Below, piece after piece: positions 35,799-44,185 of a stretch of 64,000 nucleotides of DNA. The stretch is from Blattabacterium cuenoti (lineage in GTDB: Bacteria; Bacteroidota; Bacteroidia; Flavobacteriales; Blattabacteriaceae): the NCBI RefSeq assembly GCF_014251815.1, contig NZ_CP059202.1, positions 186,001 to 250,000 of the forward strand, read 5' to 3'. Position numbers and translations under genes: made by a program. The notes under the pieces are model-generated. The model was given only the letters and a program-made list of their open reading frames with translations. It was not told the origin of the DNA and did not search any database. Each line of letters opens with the position of its first letter. Within the stretch, counting starts at the first letter, position 1.

Positions 35799-36558
35799 TA
35801 GATTTTATGAAAGTTTTGATGCTTTCTTCCAATTTATTTTTATTCAATGATTGAATAAAAGAACTTCCTATGATCCCTCCATTAGCATATTTACATGATA
35901 AATCAAAAGTTTCTTTATTTTTTATCCCAAAACCAATTAACTTTGGAGTATTTATAGATAATTTTCTAATACGTTCAAAAAAAGAGATCTGCTTTTTTCC
36001 AAAAGGATTAACATTACCTGTAGTTGAACTAGAAGAAACTATATATAAAAATCCATTACTGATTTTACTCAACATAAATATCCTAGAATTACTGGTTTTT
36101 GAGGTAATTAAAAATATCATAGATAACAAATATTTTTCAAATATATTTTGATATTTATGCAAAAAAACATCAACTGGTAAATCCGGTAAAATTAATCCTG
36201 AAACACCTGATTCTTTACATCTTTTTAAAAATTTGTCTTCACCAAATTGATAAAATTGATTATAATATCCCATGAGAATAATAGGAATTTTTATTGTTTC
36301 TTTCAATTCTTCTATTTGATCAAATAATAAAGAAATATTCATTCCATTGTTTAATGAAGTTTTATGACTTTTTTGTATAATTATTCCATCAGCCAAAGGA
36401 TCAGAATAAGGAATTCCTACTTCAATCAAATCTACAGAAGTAGATTGCAAAATTTGTATTATTTTACCTGTACTATTTAAATGAGGAAAACCTGCTGTAA
36501 AATAAATGCACAATACATTTTTATTTTTATTTCTAAATAAATTATGAATTGGGTTCAT
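35791..36558 (-). CDS. trpA: Tryptophan synthase alpha subunit
   Basis: TrpA cleaves indole-3-glycerol phosphate and channels indole to TrpB. From ATG 36558 it has 255 residues, opening MNPIHNLF with CIYFTAGFPHLNST. The catalytic Glu is in IEVGIPYSDPLADG near 46 and the Asp in LILPDLPVDVF. VSSSSTTGNVNPFG and IGFGIKNKETF follow. A longer frame to 36600 exists but the extra residues are not TrpA-like. It overlaps trpB by 17 bp and convergent yggS by 8 bp. It is the last gene of the trp operon. Confidence 0.96.
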   Translation of the reverse strand: MNPIHNLFRNKNKNVLCIYFTAGFPHLNSTGKIIQILQSTSVDLIEVGIPYSDPLADGIIIQKSHKTSLNNGMNISLLFDQIEELKETIKIPIILMGYYNQFYQFGEDKFLKRCKESGVSGLILPDLPVDVFLHKYQNIFEKYLLSMIFLITSKTSNSRIFMLSKISNGFLYIVSSSSTTGNVNPFGKKQISFFERIRKLSINTPKLIGFGIKNKETFDLSCKYANGGIIGSSFIQSLNKNKLEESIKTFIKSII

Positions 36559-37744
36559 TATTCGAGAATTTAACAAAAAATTTATCGTAAACATTAACAT
36601 CTTTATCTCCCCTTCCTGACAATGTTACAATTACTACATCATTTTTTTGAAAAGTGATTTTTTTTAATGCAGCTAATGCATGGGCGCTTTCTAATGCAGG
36701 AATAATCCCTTCTAACCGGGTCAATTCATATCCCGCTTGTAAAGCTTCTTCATCAGTTGAATGTAGAAAATTTACACGTTTTTTTACAAAAAGATTAGCG
36801 AACATAGGGCCAATTCCTGGATAATCTAAACCCGGAGATATGGAATAGGCGGGCTGAACTTGACCATCTTTGTCTTGTAAAATAAATGTCATACTTCCAT
36901 GTAATATTCCTTTAGATCCACAGTGAATAGCAGAAGCTGTTTTTTTTGTTGTAATACCTAATCCAGCAGCTTCTACCGCTACAAGTTTGACCGAATCATT
37001 ATCTAAAAAATGATAGAAAGATCCTGCTGCATTACTACCACCTCCTATGCAAGAGATTACATAATTGGGAAAAGAAAGTCCTTCTATTTTTTTTAATTGT
37101 ATTTTGATTTCTTCACTTATAATGGACTGAATATCTGCTACCATTTGAGGATAAGGATGAGGCCCCACCGTAGAACCTATTAAATAATAACTTTTGGGAT
37201 GATTAATCCAATAACGAATGGCTTCATTAACAGCGTCTTTTAATGTTTTATTTCCACTTAAAACCGGTATTACCTCAGCTCCGAGAGATTTCATCCTAAT
37301 AACATTACTGTGTTGACGTTGCATGTCTGTTTCCCCCATAAAAATTATACATTCTAAATGCATCAATGCGCAAACAGTAGCTGTTGCCACTCCATGTTGT
37401 CCTGCACCTGTTTCTGCAACAATTTTTTTTTTATCAAGTTCTTTTGCTAGTATAATTTGACCTATAGCATTATTGATTTTATGAGATCCAGTATGATTTA
37501 GATCTTCTCTTTTTAAGTAAATTTTAGCATTATATTGATCAGAGTATGTTTTGCAAAAAAATAAGGGGGTAGGTCTTCCTACATAATTTTTGAGTAATTT
37601 TTTGTATAGTTTTTTATATTCATAACTTGTAATAATTTTTTTATATTTGCATTGTAGTTCTGCGATATTATAATGCAACATTTCAGGAACAAAAGAACCT
37701 CCAAATTCACCATAATATCCATTTTCATCAACAAAATATTTCAT
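36542..37744 (-). CDS. trpB: Tryptophan synthase beta subunit
   Basis: TrpB joins indole and serine to tryptophan with PLP. The 400-residue protein has FGGSFVPEMLHYNIAELQ near 14, the PLP-Lys in KREDLNHTGSHKINNAIGQ near 87, AETGAGQHGVATATV near 110, SCIGGGSNAAGSFYHF near 230, SPGLDYPGIGPM near 298, and LSGRGDKDVNVYDKFF at the end. It is a standard TrpB1. It overlaps trpF by an ATGA junction and trpA by 17 bp. Confidence 0.97.
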   Translation of the reverse strand: MKYFVDENGYYGEFGGSFVPEMLHYNIAELQCKYKKIITSYEYKKLYKKLLKNYVGRPTPLFFCKTYSDQYNAKIYLKREDLNHTGSHKINNAIGQIILAKELDKKKIVAETGAGQHGVATATVCALMHLECIIFMGETDMQRQHSNVIRMKSLGAEVIPVLSGNKTLKDAVNEAIRYWINHPKSYYLIGSTVGPHPYPQMVADIQSIISEEIKIQLKKIEGLSFPNYVISCIGGGSNAAGSFYHFLDNDSVKLVAVEAAGLGITTKKTASAIHCGSKGILHGSMTFILQDKDGQVQPAYSISPGLDYPGIGPMFANLFVKKRVNFLHSTDEEALQAGYELTRLEGIIPALESAHALAALKKITFQKNDVVIVTLSGRGDKDVNVYDKFFVKFSNNEPNS

Positions 37745-38367
37745 GATTCTCTTATTTTTTTCATGAAAGCATTTAACTTAGAATCATCTTTTCTTCCTGG
37801 ATGAATTTCAAATTTGCTATTAATATCAATTCCCAACATTTTAGAGTGTGAAAAGCTCTTAATTTTATCAAAATCTTGTGGACCAATCCCTCCACTTAAA
37901 AAAAATGGAACTTTAAAAGTGTATTCATAAAGTTTTTTCCAACAAAATTTTTTACCACTTCCTCCATAATAAATTGTATTGCTATCAAATAAAAAATAAG
38001 TACAGAAAGGTATATAATCTATAATTTTTTTAAAAGAAAATAAATCATCTATTCTAAAGCCTTTAATTAATTTTAATCCTTGTTTGAATAATTTTTCACA
38101 ATAAAAAGGATTTTCTGTCCCATGTAATTGAATAAAATCTAGTTTATTTTTTCTTTTTATTTTCAATATATTTTTTTCTGATTCATTGACAAAAACACCT
38201 ACTTTTAATATATTTTTTTTAAGTTTTGGAATTATAAAATCGAACCCCACAAATCTAGGAGAATTAGGATAAAATATAAAACCTATAAAATCAGGAAATA
38301 AATTATAAATTTTTTGTATATCAAATTTCATTCCGCACACTTTGATTTTTAATAATTTAGATTTCAT
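37741..38367 (-). CDS. trpF: Phosphoribosylanthranilate isomerase
   Basis: TrpF converts phosphoribosylanthranilate to CdRP, tryptophan step 3. The 208-residue TIM barrel has LKIKVCGMKFDIQ with the catalytic Cys near 11, FIGFIFYPNSPRFVG, VGVFVNES near 57, FIQLHGTENP near 78, a catalytic Asp in FLFDSNTIYYGGSGKKFCW near 125, and FLSGGIGPQDF near 157. It is separate from trpC here, unlike the fused enterobacterial form. It lies 12 bp after trpC and overlaps trpB by 4 bp. Confidence 0.95.
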   Translation of the reverse strand: MKSKLLKIKVCGMKFDIQKIYNLFPDFIGFIFYPNSPRFVGFDFIIPKLKKNILKVGVFVNESEKNILKIKRKNKLDFIQLHGTENPFYCEKLFKQGLKLIKGFRIDDLFSFKKIIDYIPFCTYFLFDSNTIYYGGSGKKFCWKKLYEYTFKVPFFLSGGIGPQDFDKIKSFSHSKMLGIDINSKFEIHPGRKDDSKLNAFMKKIRES

Positions 38368-38379
38368 ATTGAATGAATT

Positions 38380-39171
38380 TTATTCAATTTTTCTTAATAA
38401 AGAATCTATAAAGTACTTACAAGTTTTTCCAGGATCTTTTTTTTTCATAAAATATTCTCCAATTAAAAAACCTTTAAATCCCTGTTTTCTTAATTTTAAG
38501 ATAATATTTATATCATTAATTCCACTTTCTGCTATTTTTATATAATTATTAGGAATTTTTGAAAATAAATTCAAACAATTATTATGATTCACAGTAAAAG
38601 TTTGTAAATTTCTATTGTTTACCCCCACAATATCTAAGTTTTCTGTTATTTTGTCTATTTCAAATTCATTATGAATTTCTATGATGACTTCTAAATCAAT
38701 ACTTTTTGCCATTTTAGAAAAATTCTTGATTTGGTTTTTAGAAAGAATACCGGCAATTAATAAAATTACATCTGCTCCCATAGATTTAGATTCTATGATT
38801 TGATATTCATCAATAATAAAATCTTTTCTCAATATAGGAATTGAAACGATAGACCGTGATTTTTCTAAATTCTCATTTAAACCAGAAAAAAAATGCTTAT
38901 CTGTCAAAATAGACACTCCACTAACACCAGCTGATTCATAATCTTTTACTACTTTTTCTACTGAAACTGTATTATTAATAATCCCTTTAGATGGAGATTT
39001 ACACTTGAATTCCGCAATAATACCAGTATGACTTTTTTTTATATTTTTTACTAATGATAAAGTTTTCCTTTCAAAAAGTGAACTATTTTCCAATTTTTTT
39101 ATAGGATGTGCAATTTTATTACTGTATATTTCTTTTTGTTTGATGAATACAATTTTTTCAAGAATATTCAT
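38380..39171 (-). CDS. trpC: Indole-3-glycerol phosphate synthase
   Basis: TrpC closes the indole ring from CdRP with loss of CO2. The 263-residue TIM barrel has GIIAEFKCKSPSKGIIN (catalytic Glu and Lys near 53-58), GVSILTDKHFFSGL near 88, ILRKDFIIDEYQI near 112, VIIEIHNEFEI near 158, IVGVNNRNLQTF near 178, and IAESGIND near 210. It overlaps trpD by an ATGA junction and precedes trpF by 12 bp. All catalytic residues are present. Confidence 0.96.
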   Translation of the reverse strand: MNILEKIVFIKQKEIYSNKIAHPIKKLENSSLFERKTLSLVKNIKKSHTGIIAEFKCKSPSKGIINNTVSVEKVVKDYESAGVSGVSILTDKHFFSGLNENLEKSRSIVSIPILRKDFIIDEYQIIESKSMGADVILLIAGILSKNQIKNFSKMAKSIDLEVIIEIHNEFEIDKITENLDIVGVNNRNLQTFTVNHNNCLNLFSKIPNNYIKIAESGINDINIILKLRKQGFKGFLIGEYFMKKKDPGKTCKYFIDSLLRKIE

Positions 39172-40172
39172 AAACTCAACAATTTTTTAAGAATACTCTT
39201 TGCTTGTCCACCTTTTAATGAACGTTTAGCTTTATCATAATTATTTTCAAGACTATCTTTATTTAATAAACTTAACGCAAATGTTGCGTTTGTTAAGACA
39301 ACTTCATTCTGGGCTAGAGTCCCTTCTCCAGATAAAATACTGACAAATGTACGAATATTTTCTTTTGTATTTTTTCCTCCTTTTAATTCATAAGGACTTA
39401 CTTTTATCTTTTTTTTTCCTATTTCTAACTCTCCTATAGAATAAAAACGTTCTCCTTTTGGAGTATAGCATTTAATATCGCTAGTAAGTGTAATTTCATC
39501 ATAACCATCTAAACTGTGAATAATCGCATAATTATTTTTCGTATTCTGATACATATAATAATATATTCTTGCCATTTCCAAATTATTGACTCCTAATAAC
39601 TGATTTTTGGGTTTTCCTGGATTTGATAATGGTCCAAGTGTATTAAAAATAGTTTTAACTCCTAATTCTTTTCTTAATATAGAGATATTCTGTAATATAG
39701 GATGAAATATAGGAGCGTGTAAGTAACAAATTCCTACTTTATCCAATTGGTTTTTCAAATTCTCTTCATTGTTAGTAAAATGATATCCTAATCCTTTTAA
39801 TAGATTCGAAGATCCAGTAATAGAGGATGAACTAAAACTTCCATGCTTTATCACTTTTTCTCCTGTACCTGCTACTATAAAACATGCTAAAGTCGAGATA
39901 TTAAAAGTATTTTTTCCATCACCACCGGTTCCTACTATATCAATAGCATTAAATTCTTTAAAATCGACTTTTATGGATAGTTCCATCATAGCCTGCTGAA
40001 ACCCTAACATTTCTTCTAAAGTAGGAGATCTCATATTATATATAGTAGCTACAGCTATAGCTTGTGTTTGATTAATCTTTCCTTTTGATAATTCCACAAA
40101 AAGATTTTTAGCTTCCTGTTTCGTTAATGTTTTTTCTAAAAATAGATTTTCTAATATCGCTTTAATATTCAT
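39168..40172 (-). CDS. trpD: Anthranilate phosphoribosyltransferase
   Basis: TrpD transfers phosphoribose from PRPP to anthranilate. The 334-residue protein has the helical N-terminal domain with AIAVATIYNMRSPTLEE, then IVGTGGDGKNTFNISTLACFIVAG (PRPP loop, near residue 81), KHGSFSSSSITGSSNLLKGLG near 108, FHPILQNISILRKELGVKTIFNTLGPLSNP near 155, and HSLDGYDEITL near 218. It is a single-function protein not fused to TrpG. It is coupled to trpG and trpC by ATGA junctions. Confidence 0.96.
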   Translation of the reverse strand: MNIKAILENLFLEKTLTKQEAKNLFVELSKGKINQTQAIAVATIYNMRSPTLEEMLGFQQAMMELSIKVDFKEFNAIDIVGTGGDGKNTFNISTLACFIVAGTGEKVIKHGSFSSSSITGSSNLLKGLGYHFTNNEENLKNQLDKVGICYLHAPIFHPILQNISILRKELGVKTIFNTLGPLSNPGKPKNQLLGVNNLEMARIYYYMYQNTKNNYAIIHSLDGYDEITLTSDIKCYTPKGERFYSIGELEIGKKKIKVSPYELKGGKNTKENIRTFVSILSGEGTLAQNEVVLTNATFALSLLNKDSLENNYDKAKRSLKGGQAKSILKKLLSL

Positions 40173-40762
40173 AATTTATTTATATTCAACCAATTATCTA
40201 TAATTTTTTCTCCATATGGAGTTAAAATAGATTCTGGATGAAATTGTACCCCCCGTACATCATAAAATTTATGACGTAAAGCCATAATTTCTCCTTTTTC
40301 TCCAATAGCAGTAATCTGAAGTTCATCAGGAAAGTTATGTGTAGATATGATCCAAGAATGATAACGTCCAACTTGTATTTCTTTAGGTAATTTTTGAAAT
40401 AAAATCTCTTGTGAATCTACAATTTTGATTAAACTGGATACCCCATGATAAACCTTTTTTGTATTTATAAGAGTAGCTCCAAATACTTCTCCTATTGCTT
40501 GTTGACCTAAACAAACTCCAAAAATACTTTTAGTAGGAGCAAAAGTCTTTATTAAAAGTTTTAAAATATGCGCTTCATCAGGAATTCCAGGTCCTGGAGA
40601 GATAATAATTTTATTATATTCTTCTATATCAGAAAGTTCAATTTCATTGTTTCTAAATACTTGTATAGGATTTTTTGTTAATTGTTTCACAACATGTACA
40701 AGATTATACGTAAAAGAATCATAATTATCCAAAATTAGTATTTTATTCATCTTCATATTCAT
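40169..40762 (-). CDS. trpG: Anthranilate synthase, glutaminase component
   Basis: TrpG supplies ammonia to TrpE. The 197-residue amidotransferase has ILILDNYDSFTYNLVHVV, IISPGPGIPDEA near 54, GVCLGQQAIGEVFGA with the nucleophilic Cys near 85, and the His-Glu in GVQFHPESILTPYG near 176. The ATG at 40762 overlaps the trpE stop (ATGA). Two more in-frame ATGs (40756, 40750) lie just downstream, so the exact start is open. The family could also serve aminodeoxychorismate synthase, but operon position favours TrpG. Confidence 0.95.
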   Translation of the reverse strand: MNMKMNKILILDNYDSFTYNLVHVVKQLTKNPIQVFRNNEIELSDIEEYNKIIISPGPGIPDEAHILKLLIKTFAPTKSIFGVCLGQQAIGEVFGATLINTKKVYHGVSSLIKIVDSQEILFQKLPKEIQVGRYHSWIISTHNFPDELQITAIGEKGEIMALRHKFYDVRGVQFHPESILTPYGEKIIDNWLNINKL

Positions 40763-42168
40763 ATGTTTTTAGCCAACTCTATAGCTTTAAATAAGGCCAT
40801 AAGCTTATTGTTTACTTCTTCCAATTCTTTTTCCTCTTCAGAATCAGAAACAATACCTGCACCAGCTTGAAAAAACAAAGTGTTATTCTTACTTACAAAA
40901 GAGCGAATAATTATGGCTGTATTAATACAAGAATTTTTTAATCCAAAAAAACCAATTGCCCCTCCATATACTCCTCTATGTTGATTTTCAATTTGATCAA
41001 TCAATTCCATTGCTTTATATTTAGGAGCTCCAGAAAGTGTCCCTGCAGGAAAAGTATCGCCAAATACTTTTATAGTTGATATATCATTTTCTAATTTTCC
41101 AGATACTTTAGACACCATGTGTAATACATGAGAAAAAATTTGAATTTCTTTAAACCCTTCCACTTTTACATCAGAAGAATTTTTGCTAAGATCATTTCTT
41201 GCCAAATCGACTAACATGACATGTTCTGCGTTTTCTTTTGGGTTATTTATAAGATTTTCGGATAATTTTTGGTCTTTATTTTCGTTTCCTGATCTTCGTA
41301 TTGTTCCTGCTATTGGGTTAATATAGGCAGTTTTATTATTAATAATGAGTTGGGCTTCTGGAGAAGAACCAAATAATTTATAACTTCCATAATCAAAATA
41401 AAAAAGATATGGAGAAGGATTTATAAACCGTAAAGCACGATATACATTAAATTCATCTCCTTTAAATTTTTGTTGAAACTGACGAGATAATACTATTTGA
41501 AAAACATCTCCACGTAAACAAGCTTTAATCCCTAGAGATACCATTTTTTTATACTCTACATCTGTTATATTTGAACGACGAGTTCCGACAGATTTAAACG
41601 GAAAAAATGAAATATTTTTATTTTTAACCAAATTTACCAATTGATCTACATAAGTTTTTTTTTCAATATCAGAAAATTGATGTTCAATTATATATATTTC
41701 ATGATGAAAATGATGAAATACAATTAAGTTTTTATAAAAACAAAATCGTATTTCTGGAAGATTATATATTTCTTGAATTGGAGCATGAAATTTAATATTT
41801 TCAAAATATTGAATACTATCATAAGATATATACCCGTATAATCCTGAATAATATATATTTGTATTTTTGTTTTCAAACTTTTGAAAAAAATCTTCAATTA
41901 AAATTTGTATATCTAATTTATCGTTTATAAAAATATGTTTATGAACACAATTAGGATATGATATCCGTAACACATTTTTATCTAAAATAAGTTCAGAAAT
42001 AGGATTAATACAAAGAATAGAAGAATTATTTTTGGAAATTTGATAATCCGAATACTCTAATAGTAATGTATTAGGAAAAATATCTCTTAGTCTTAAATAT
42101 AATCCTATCGGGGTAGTACCATCAGCTAAAATTTTTTTCTGAATAGTTCTAAAATTAAATTTAAACAT
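40759..42168 (-). CDS. trpE: Anthranilate synthase, chorismate-binding component
   Basis: TrpE turns chorismate and ammonia into anthranilate and is the usual feedback-controlled step. The 469-residue protein has an N-terminal TrpE_N domain and the chorismate-binding domain (about 195-460) with DVFQIVLSRQFQQKF near 215, FGSSPEAQLIINN, NPIAGTIRRSGN near 282, EHVMLVDLARNDL near 310, FPAGTLSGAPKYKAMELI near 362, and FFQAGAGIVSDSEEEKE near 430. The Leu-Leu-Glu-Ser element of inhibitor binding appears as LLEYSDY near 36. It heads the trp operon behind a 140-nt structured leader. Confidence 0.96.
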   Translation of the reverse strand: MFKFNFRTIQKKILADGTTPIGLYLRLRDIFPNTLLLEYSDYQISKNNSSILCINPISELILDKNVLRISYPNCVHKHIFINDKLDIQILIEDFFQKFENKNTNIYYSGLYGYISYDSIQYFENIKFHAPIQEIYNLPEIRFCFYKNLIVFHHFHHEIYIIEHQFSDIEKKTYVDQLVNLVKNKNISFFPFKSVGTRRSNITDVEYKKMVSLGIKACLRGDVFQIVLSRQFQQKFKGDEFNVYRALRFINPSPYLFYFDYGSYKLFGSSPEAQLIINNKTAYINPIAGTIRRSGNENKDQKLSENLINNPKENAEHVMLVDLARNDLSKNSSDVKVEGFKEIQIFSHVLHMVSKVSGKLENDISTIKVFGDTFPAGTLSGAPKYKAMELIDQIENQHRGVYGGAIGFFGLKNSCINTAIIIRSFVSKNNTLFFQAGAGIVSDSEEEKELEEVNNKLMALFKAIELAKNI

Positions 42169-42173
42169 GACTT

Positions 42174-42271
42174 ATGGTATTTTTACATGACAAAAAAAAG
42201 GCCGTCATAAAGACAAGCCTCTGAAATGAAATATTGATGATACAATATTAAGATTAATTGAAGAATACCAT
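42174..42271 (-). promoter_or_regulatory. Structured trp leader RNA: nested stems before trpE
   Basis: In the minus-strand transcript ATGGTATT (42271-42264) can pair with AATACCAT (42181-42174), which lies 5 nt before the trpE ATG. Inside this 8-bp closing stem lie a 7-bp hairpin (AATATTG and CAATATT, 42249-42230) and then the intrinsic terminator at 42220-42192. The closing stem would mask the ribosome-binding region. Small frames in the leader (MMSMSLLKVK and MVFFN) contain no Trp codon. A classical Trp-codon attenuator is thus not seen. The folding is by eye only. Confidence 0.5.
42192..42220 (-). terminator. Intrinsic terminator in the trp leader (attenuator candidate)
   Basis: On the minus strand AGGC pairs with GCCT and GTC with GAC around a 5-nt loop, with a small internal loop, followed directly by eight T residues. 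It ends 24 bp before the trpE ATG, in the same transcript as trpE. It must therefore be read through, or suppressed, for the operon to be expressed. Confidence 0.75.
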
Positions 42272-42295
42272 TTACTTTACTTTTAGTAATGACAT

Positions 42296-42308
42296 TGACA
42301 TCATGTCA
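42296..42308. promoter_or_regulatory. 13-bp palindrome at the trp transcription start (possible operator)
   Basis: TGACATCATGTCA is a perfect palindrome around a central C. It overlaps the downstream edge of the trp -7 box and the predicted start site, a position suited to a repressor. A further GACATTGACAT copy just beside it repeats half of the site. No regulator gene is near. Confidence 0.4.
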
Positions 42309-42314
42309 AATATA
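42307..42314 (-). promoter_or_regulatory. Candidate -7 promoter box for the trp operon
   Basis: The minus strand reads TATATTTG, placing the transcription start near 42300 and giving a leader of about 130 nt that contains the nested stems and terminator. It is the same octamer as before hisG. No -33 TTG is seen at the expected spacing. Confidence 0.5.
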
Positions 42315-42353
42315 AATAAATTTTTTCTATTTATGGATATTTATTGAAATTTT

Positions 42354-42361
42354 TAATTTTG
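42354..42361 (+). promoter_or_regulatory. Candidate -7 promoter box directly before the porin gene
   Basis: TAATTTTG fits TAnnTTTG and ends 5 bp before the porin ATG (42367). If used, transcription would begin at about the start codon, giving a leaderless message. The AT-rich background makes a chance match possible. Confidence 0.3.
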
Positions 42362-42366
42362 ATTAT

Positions 42367-44151
42367 ATGATAATATTCATTTTGACTTTTCTTTTTTTTG
42401 TATCTGATAATGAAAAAATCAACATTGATAAAAATAGAACAAAAAATATGGAATTTTATCATCCTACTGATCAGGATTATAAATTTTGGACGGAAGAAAA
42501 AAATATGAAAAAACCTTTTTTAGAAAAATCTTTTTCTATCGAAAAATATTATTCTCTCAATTTTCTTAAATATGATAATATTGGATTATTTTTCAACAAC
42601 GAAAATATAATGAAAGAGAACCTTAATGAAGGTATGCCTAAAAAAATGCTTTTTTTTAAAGATCCTTTTTTTTATCGTGAAAAAATTAAGTATTTTGATG
42701 TTAAAACTCCTATTTCAGAAATTTTTTATACAAATGATTTTTTAAGAAAAGAAAAAACATTAGGCGGTTTTTTTTCTCAAAGTTTAAATGATAAAATGAA
42801 TTATTCTATAGAATATAGAAATTTTCATTCGGAAAACGAACCTTATTTAAAAAATACTAAAAATTTAGTATTAAATACTTTCAATTACCAAGATCAGAAC
42901 CATTACAAATTATGGGGACATTATACTTATAAAAAATTTGACATAGAAGAAAAAGAAAAAATTCCAAAATGGAATATTAGAAATTATAAAAACATTTTAT
43001 TATCTAATAAAGAATTAATTCACAATAGATATTACATAAGTTTTCTTAAAAAAATATATTCTTTCAAAGAGAAAGAAAGATTTCTATTTTTTAGAACTTA
43101 TATAGAATATGAAAAATATTTTAGATATCATTCATTTCAATATTGGAAGAAAAAAAAAATCAATCATTCTTATTTAAGAAATGGTTTTTTTTTAATTTTT
43201 AATCAAAAAAAAATCAATCTAGAAATAGGGTCCATTTTTGATAAAATACATTATGAGTTATTTAATAACAATATGTCTAAAAATAAGGACATCGATAATT
43301 TATCAATACAATCGAAAATTCATTATCCTATTAATAACGTTTTAGAATTTTATTCCGATGGCAAATGGATTATAGAAAATAATGATATAAAAAAATCTTA
43401 TATTAAAGCTAATATAAAGTTAAATGTATTTTTATTTCCAAAGTTTTGGTTTTTAACTCAATTCAACGTTAATGAAAACAATAATAATATTTTTTTTCCG
43501 ATTTACATTCTAAAAAAAAATCAAGATTATTATAACAATGAACAAAAAAATATATTCTCTTTTTGCAAAAAAAAAACAATAAATTTTTCTTTAAATTCTT
43601 ACGAAAAAAAATATCATGTTTCTTTTTACATATCGAAATTAAATCATTCTTTTCAGGATCAAGATCAAGAAAAACAAATAAAAAAAATTTTATATCATAA
43701 GTATAAATATGCTCATCTATATGGATTTAAAATAAAAACTATACATAACATATGGAAATTTCAGTTAGACAATGTTTTTTTATATCAAAAATATAATTTT
43801 AATCCATTAATTTTTTCTGTTCCAAATTTCTTATCAAGAAGTACAATCTTTTATACAAAAAATTATTTTGATAAAGCTTTGTTTATACAAACAGGTTTTT
43901 CTTTTCATTATTACAGTAAGTTTTATCAACATAAGATTTATCATCCTTTTAATTATCAAACTTTTTTTTTCGAAGAAAAATATATCCCCAATGAAACTGG
44001 GGGGGGGCCTTTTGTAGATTATTTTTTGAACTTAAAAATACACAGAACTATATTCTATTTCAGTATCAAAAATATAGAATTTTATAATGAAGATAAAAAT
44101 AAGGAGAAATCATTTATTCAAGTTGGTTTTTTGTGGAACCTTTTTACTTAA
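42367..44151 (+). CDS. Putative outer-membrane porin (Porin_10-like)
   Basis: The 594-residue protein has a short hydrophobic N-terminus (about residues 1-13) that may be a signal peptide, then a long run of alternating aromatic and polar residues typical of beta strands, ending in a strand FIQVGFLWNLFT. The segment IKYFDVKTPISEIFYTNDFLRKEKTLGGFF (near 105, cited by its key motif FDVKTPISEIFY) and SIEYRNFHSENEPYL match the conserved core of Bacteroidota putative porins (Porin_10). It would sit in the outer membrane and admit small solutes. Substrate is unknown. A leftover C-terminal overlap is seen with the longer frame of the next gene only. Confidence 0.75.
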   Translation: MIIFILTFLFFVSDNEKINIDKNRTKNMEFYHPTDQDYKFWTEEKNMKKPFLEKSFSIEKYYSLNFLKYDNIGLFFNNENIMKENLNEGMPKKMLFFKDPFFYREKIKYFDVKTPISEIFYTNDFLRKEKTLGGFFSQSLNDKMNYSIEYRNFHSENEPYLKNTKNLVLNTFNYQDQNHYKLWGHYTYKKFDIEEKEKIPKWNIRNYKNILLSNKELIHNRYYISFLKKIYSFKEKERFLFFRTYIEYEKYFRYHSFQYWKKKKINHSYLRNGFFLIFNQKKINLEIGSIFDKIHYELFNNNMSKNKDIDNLSIQSKIHYPINNVLEFYSDGKWIIENNDIKKSYIKANIKLNVFLFPKFWFLTQFNVNENNNNIFFPIYILKKNQDYYNNEQKNIFSFCKKKTINFSLNSYEKKYHVSFYISKLNHSFQDQDQEKQIKKILYHKYKYAHLYGFKIKTIHNIWKFQLDNVFLYQKYNFNPLIFSVPNFLSRSTIFYTKNYFDKALFIQTGFSFHYYSKFYQHKIYHPFNYQTFFFEEKYIPNETGGGPFVDYFLNLKIHRTIFYFSIKNIEFYNEDKNKEKSFIQVGFLWNLFT

Positions 44152-44185
44152 TTATGTAAAAAAATGTAATTTTATTCATCATAAT

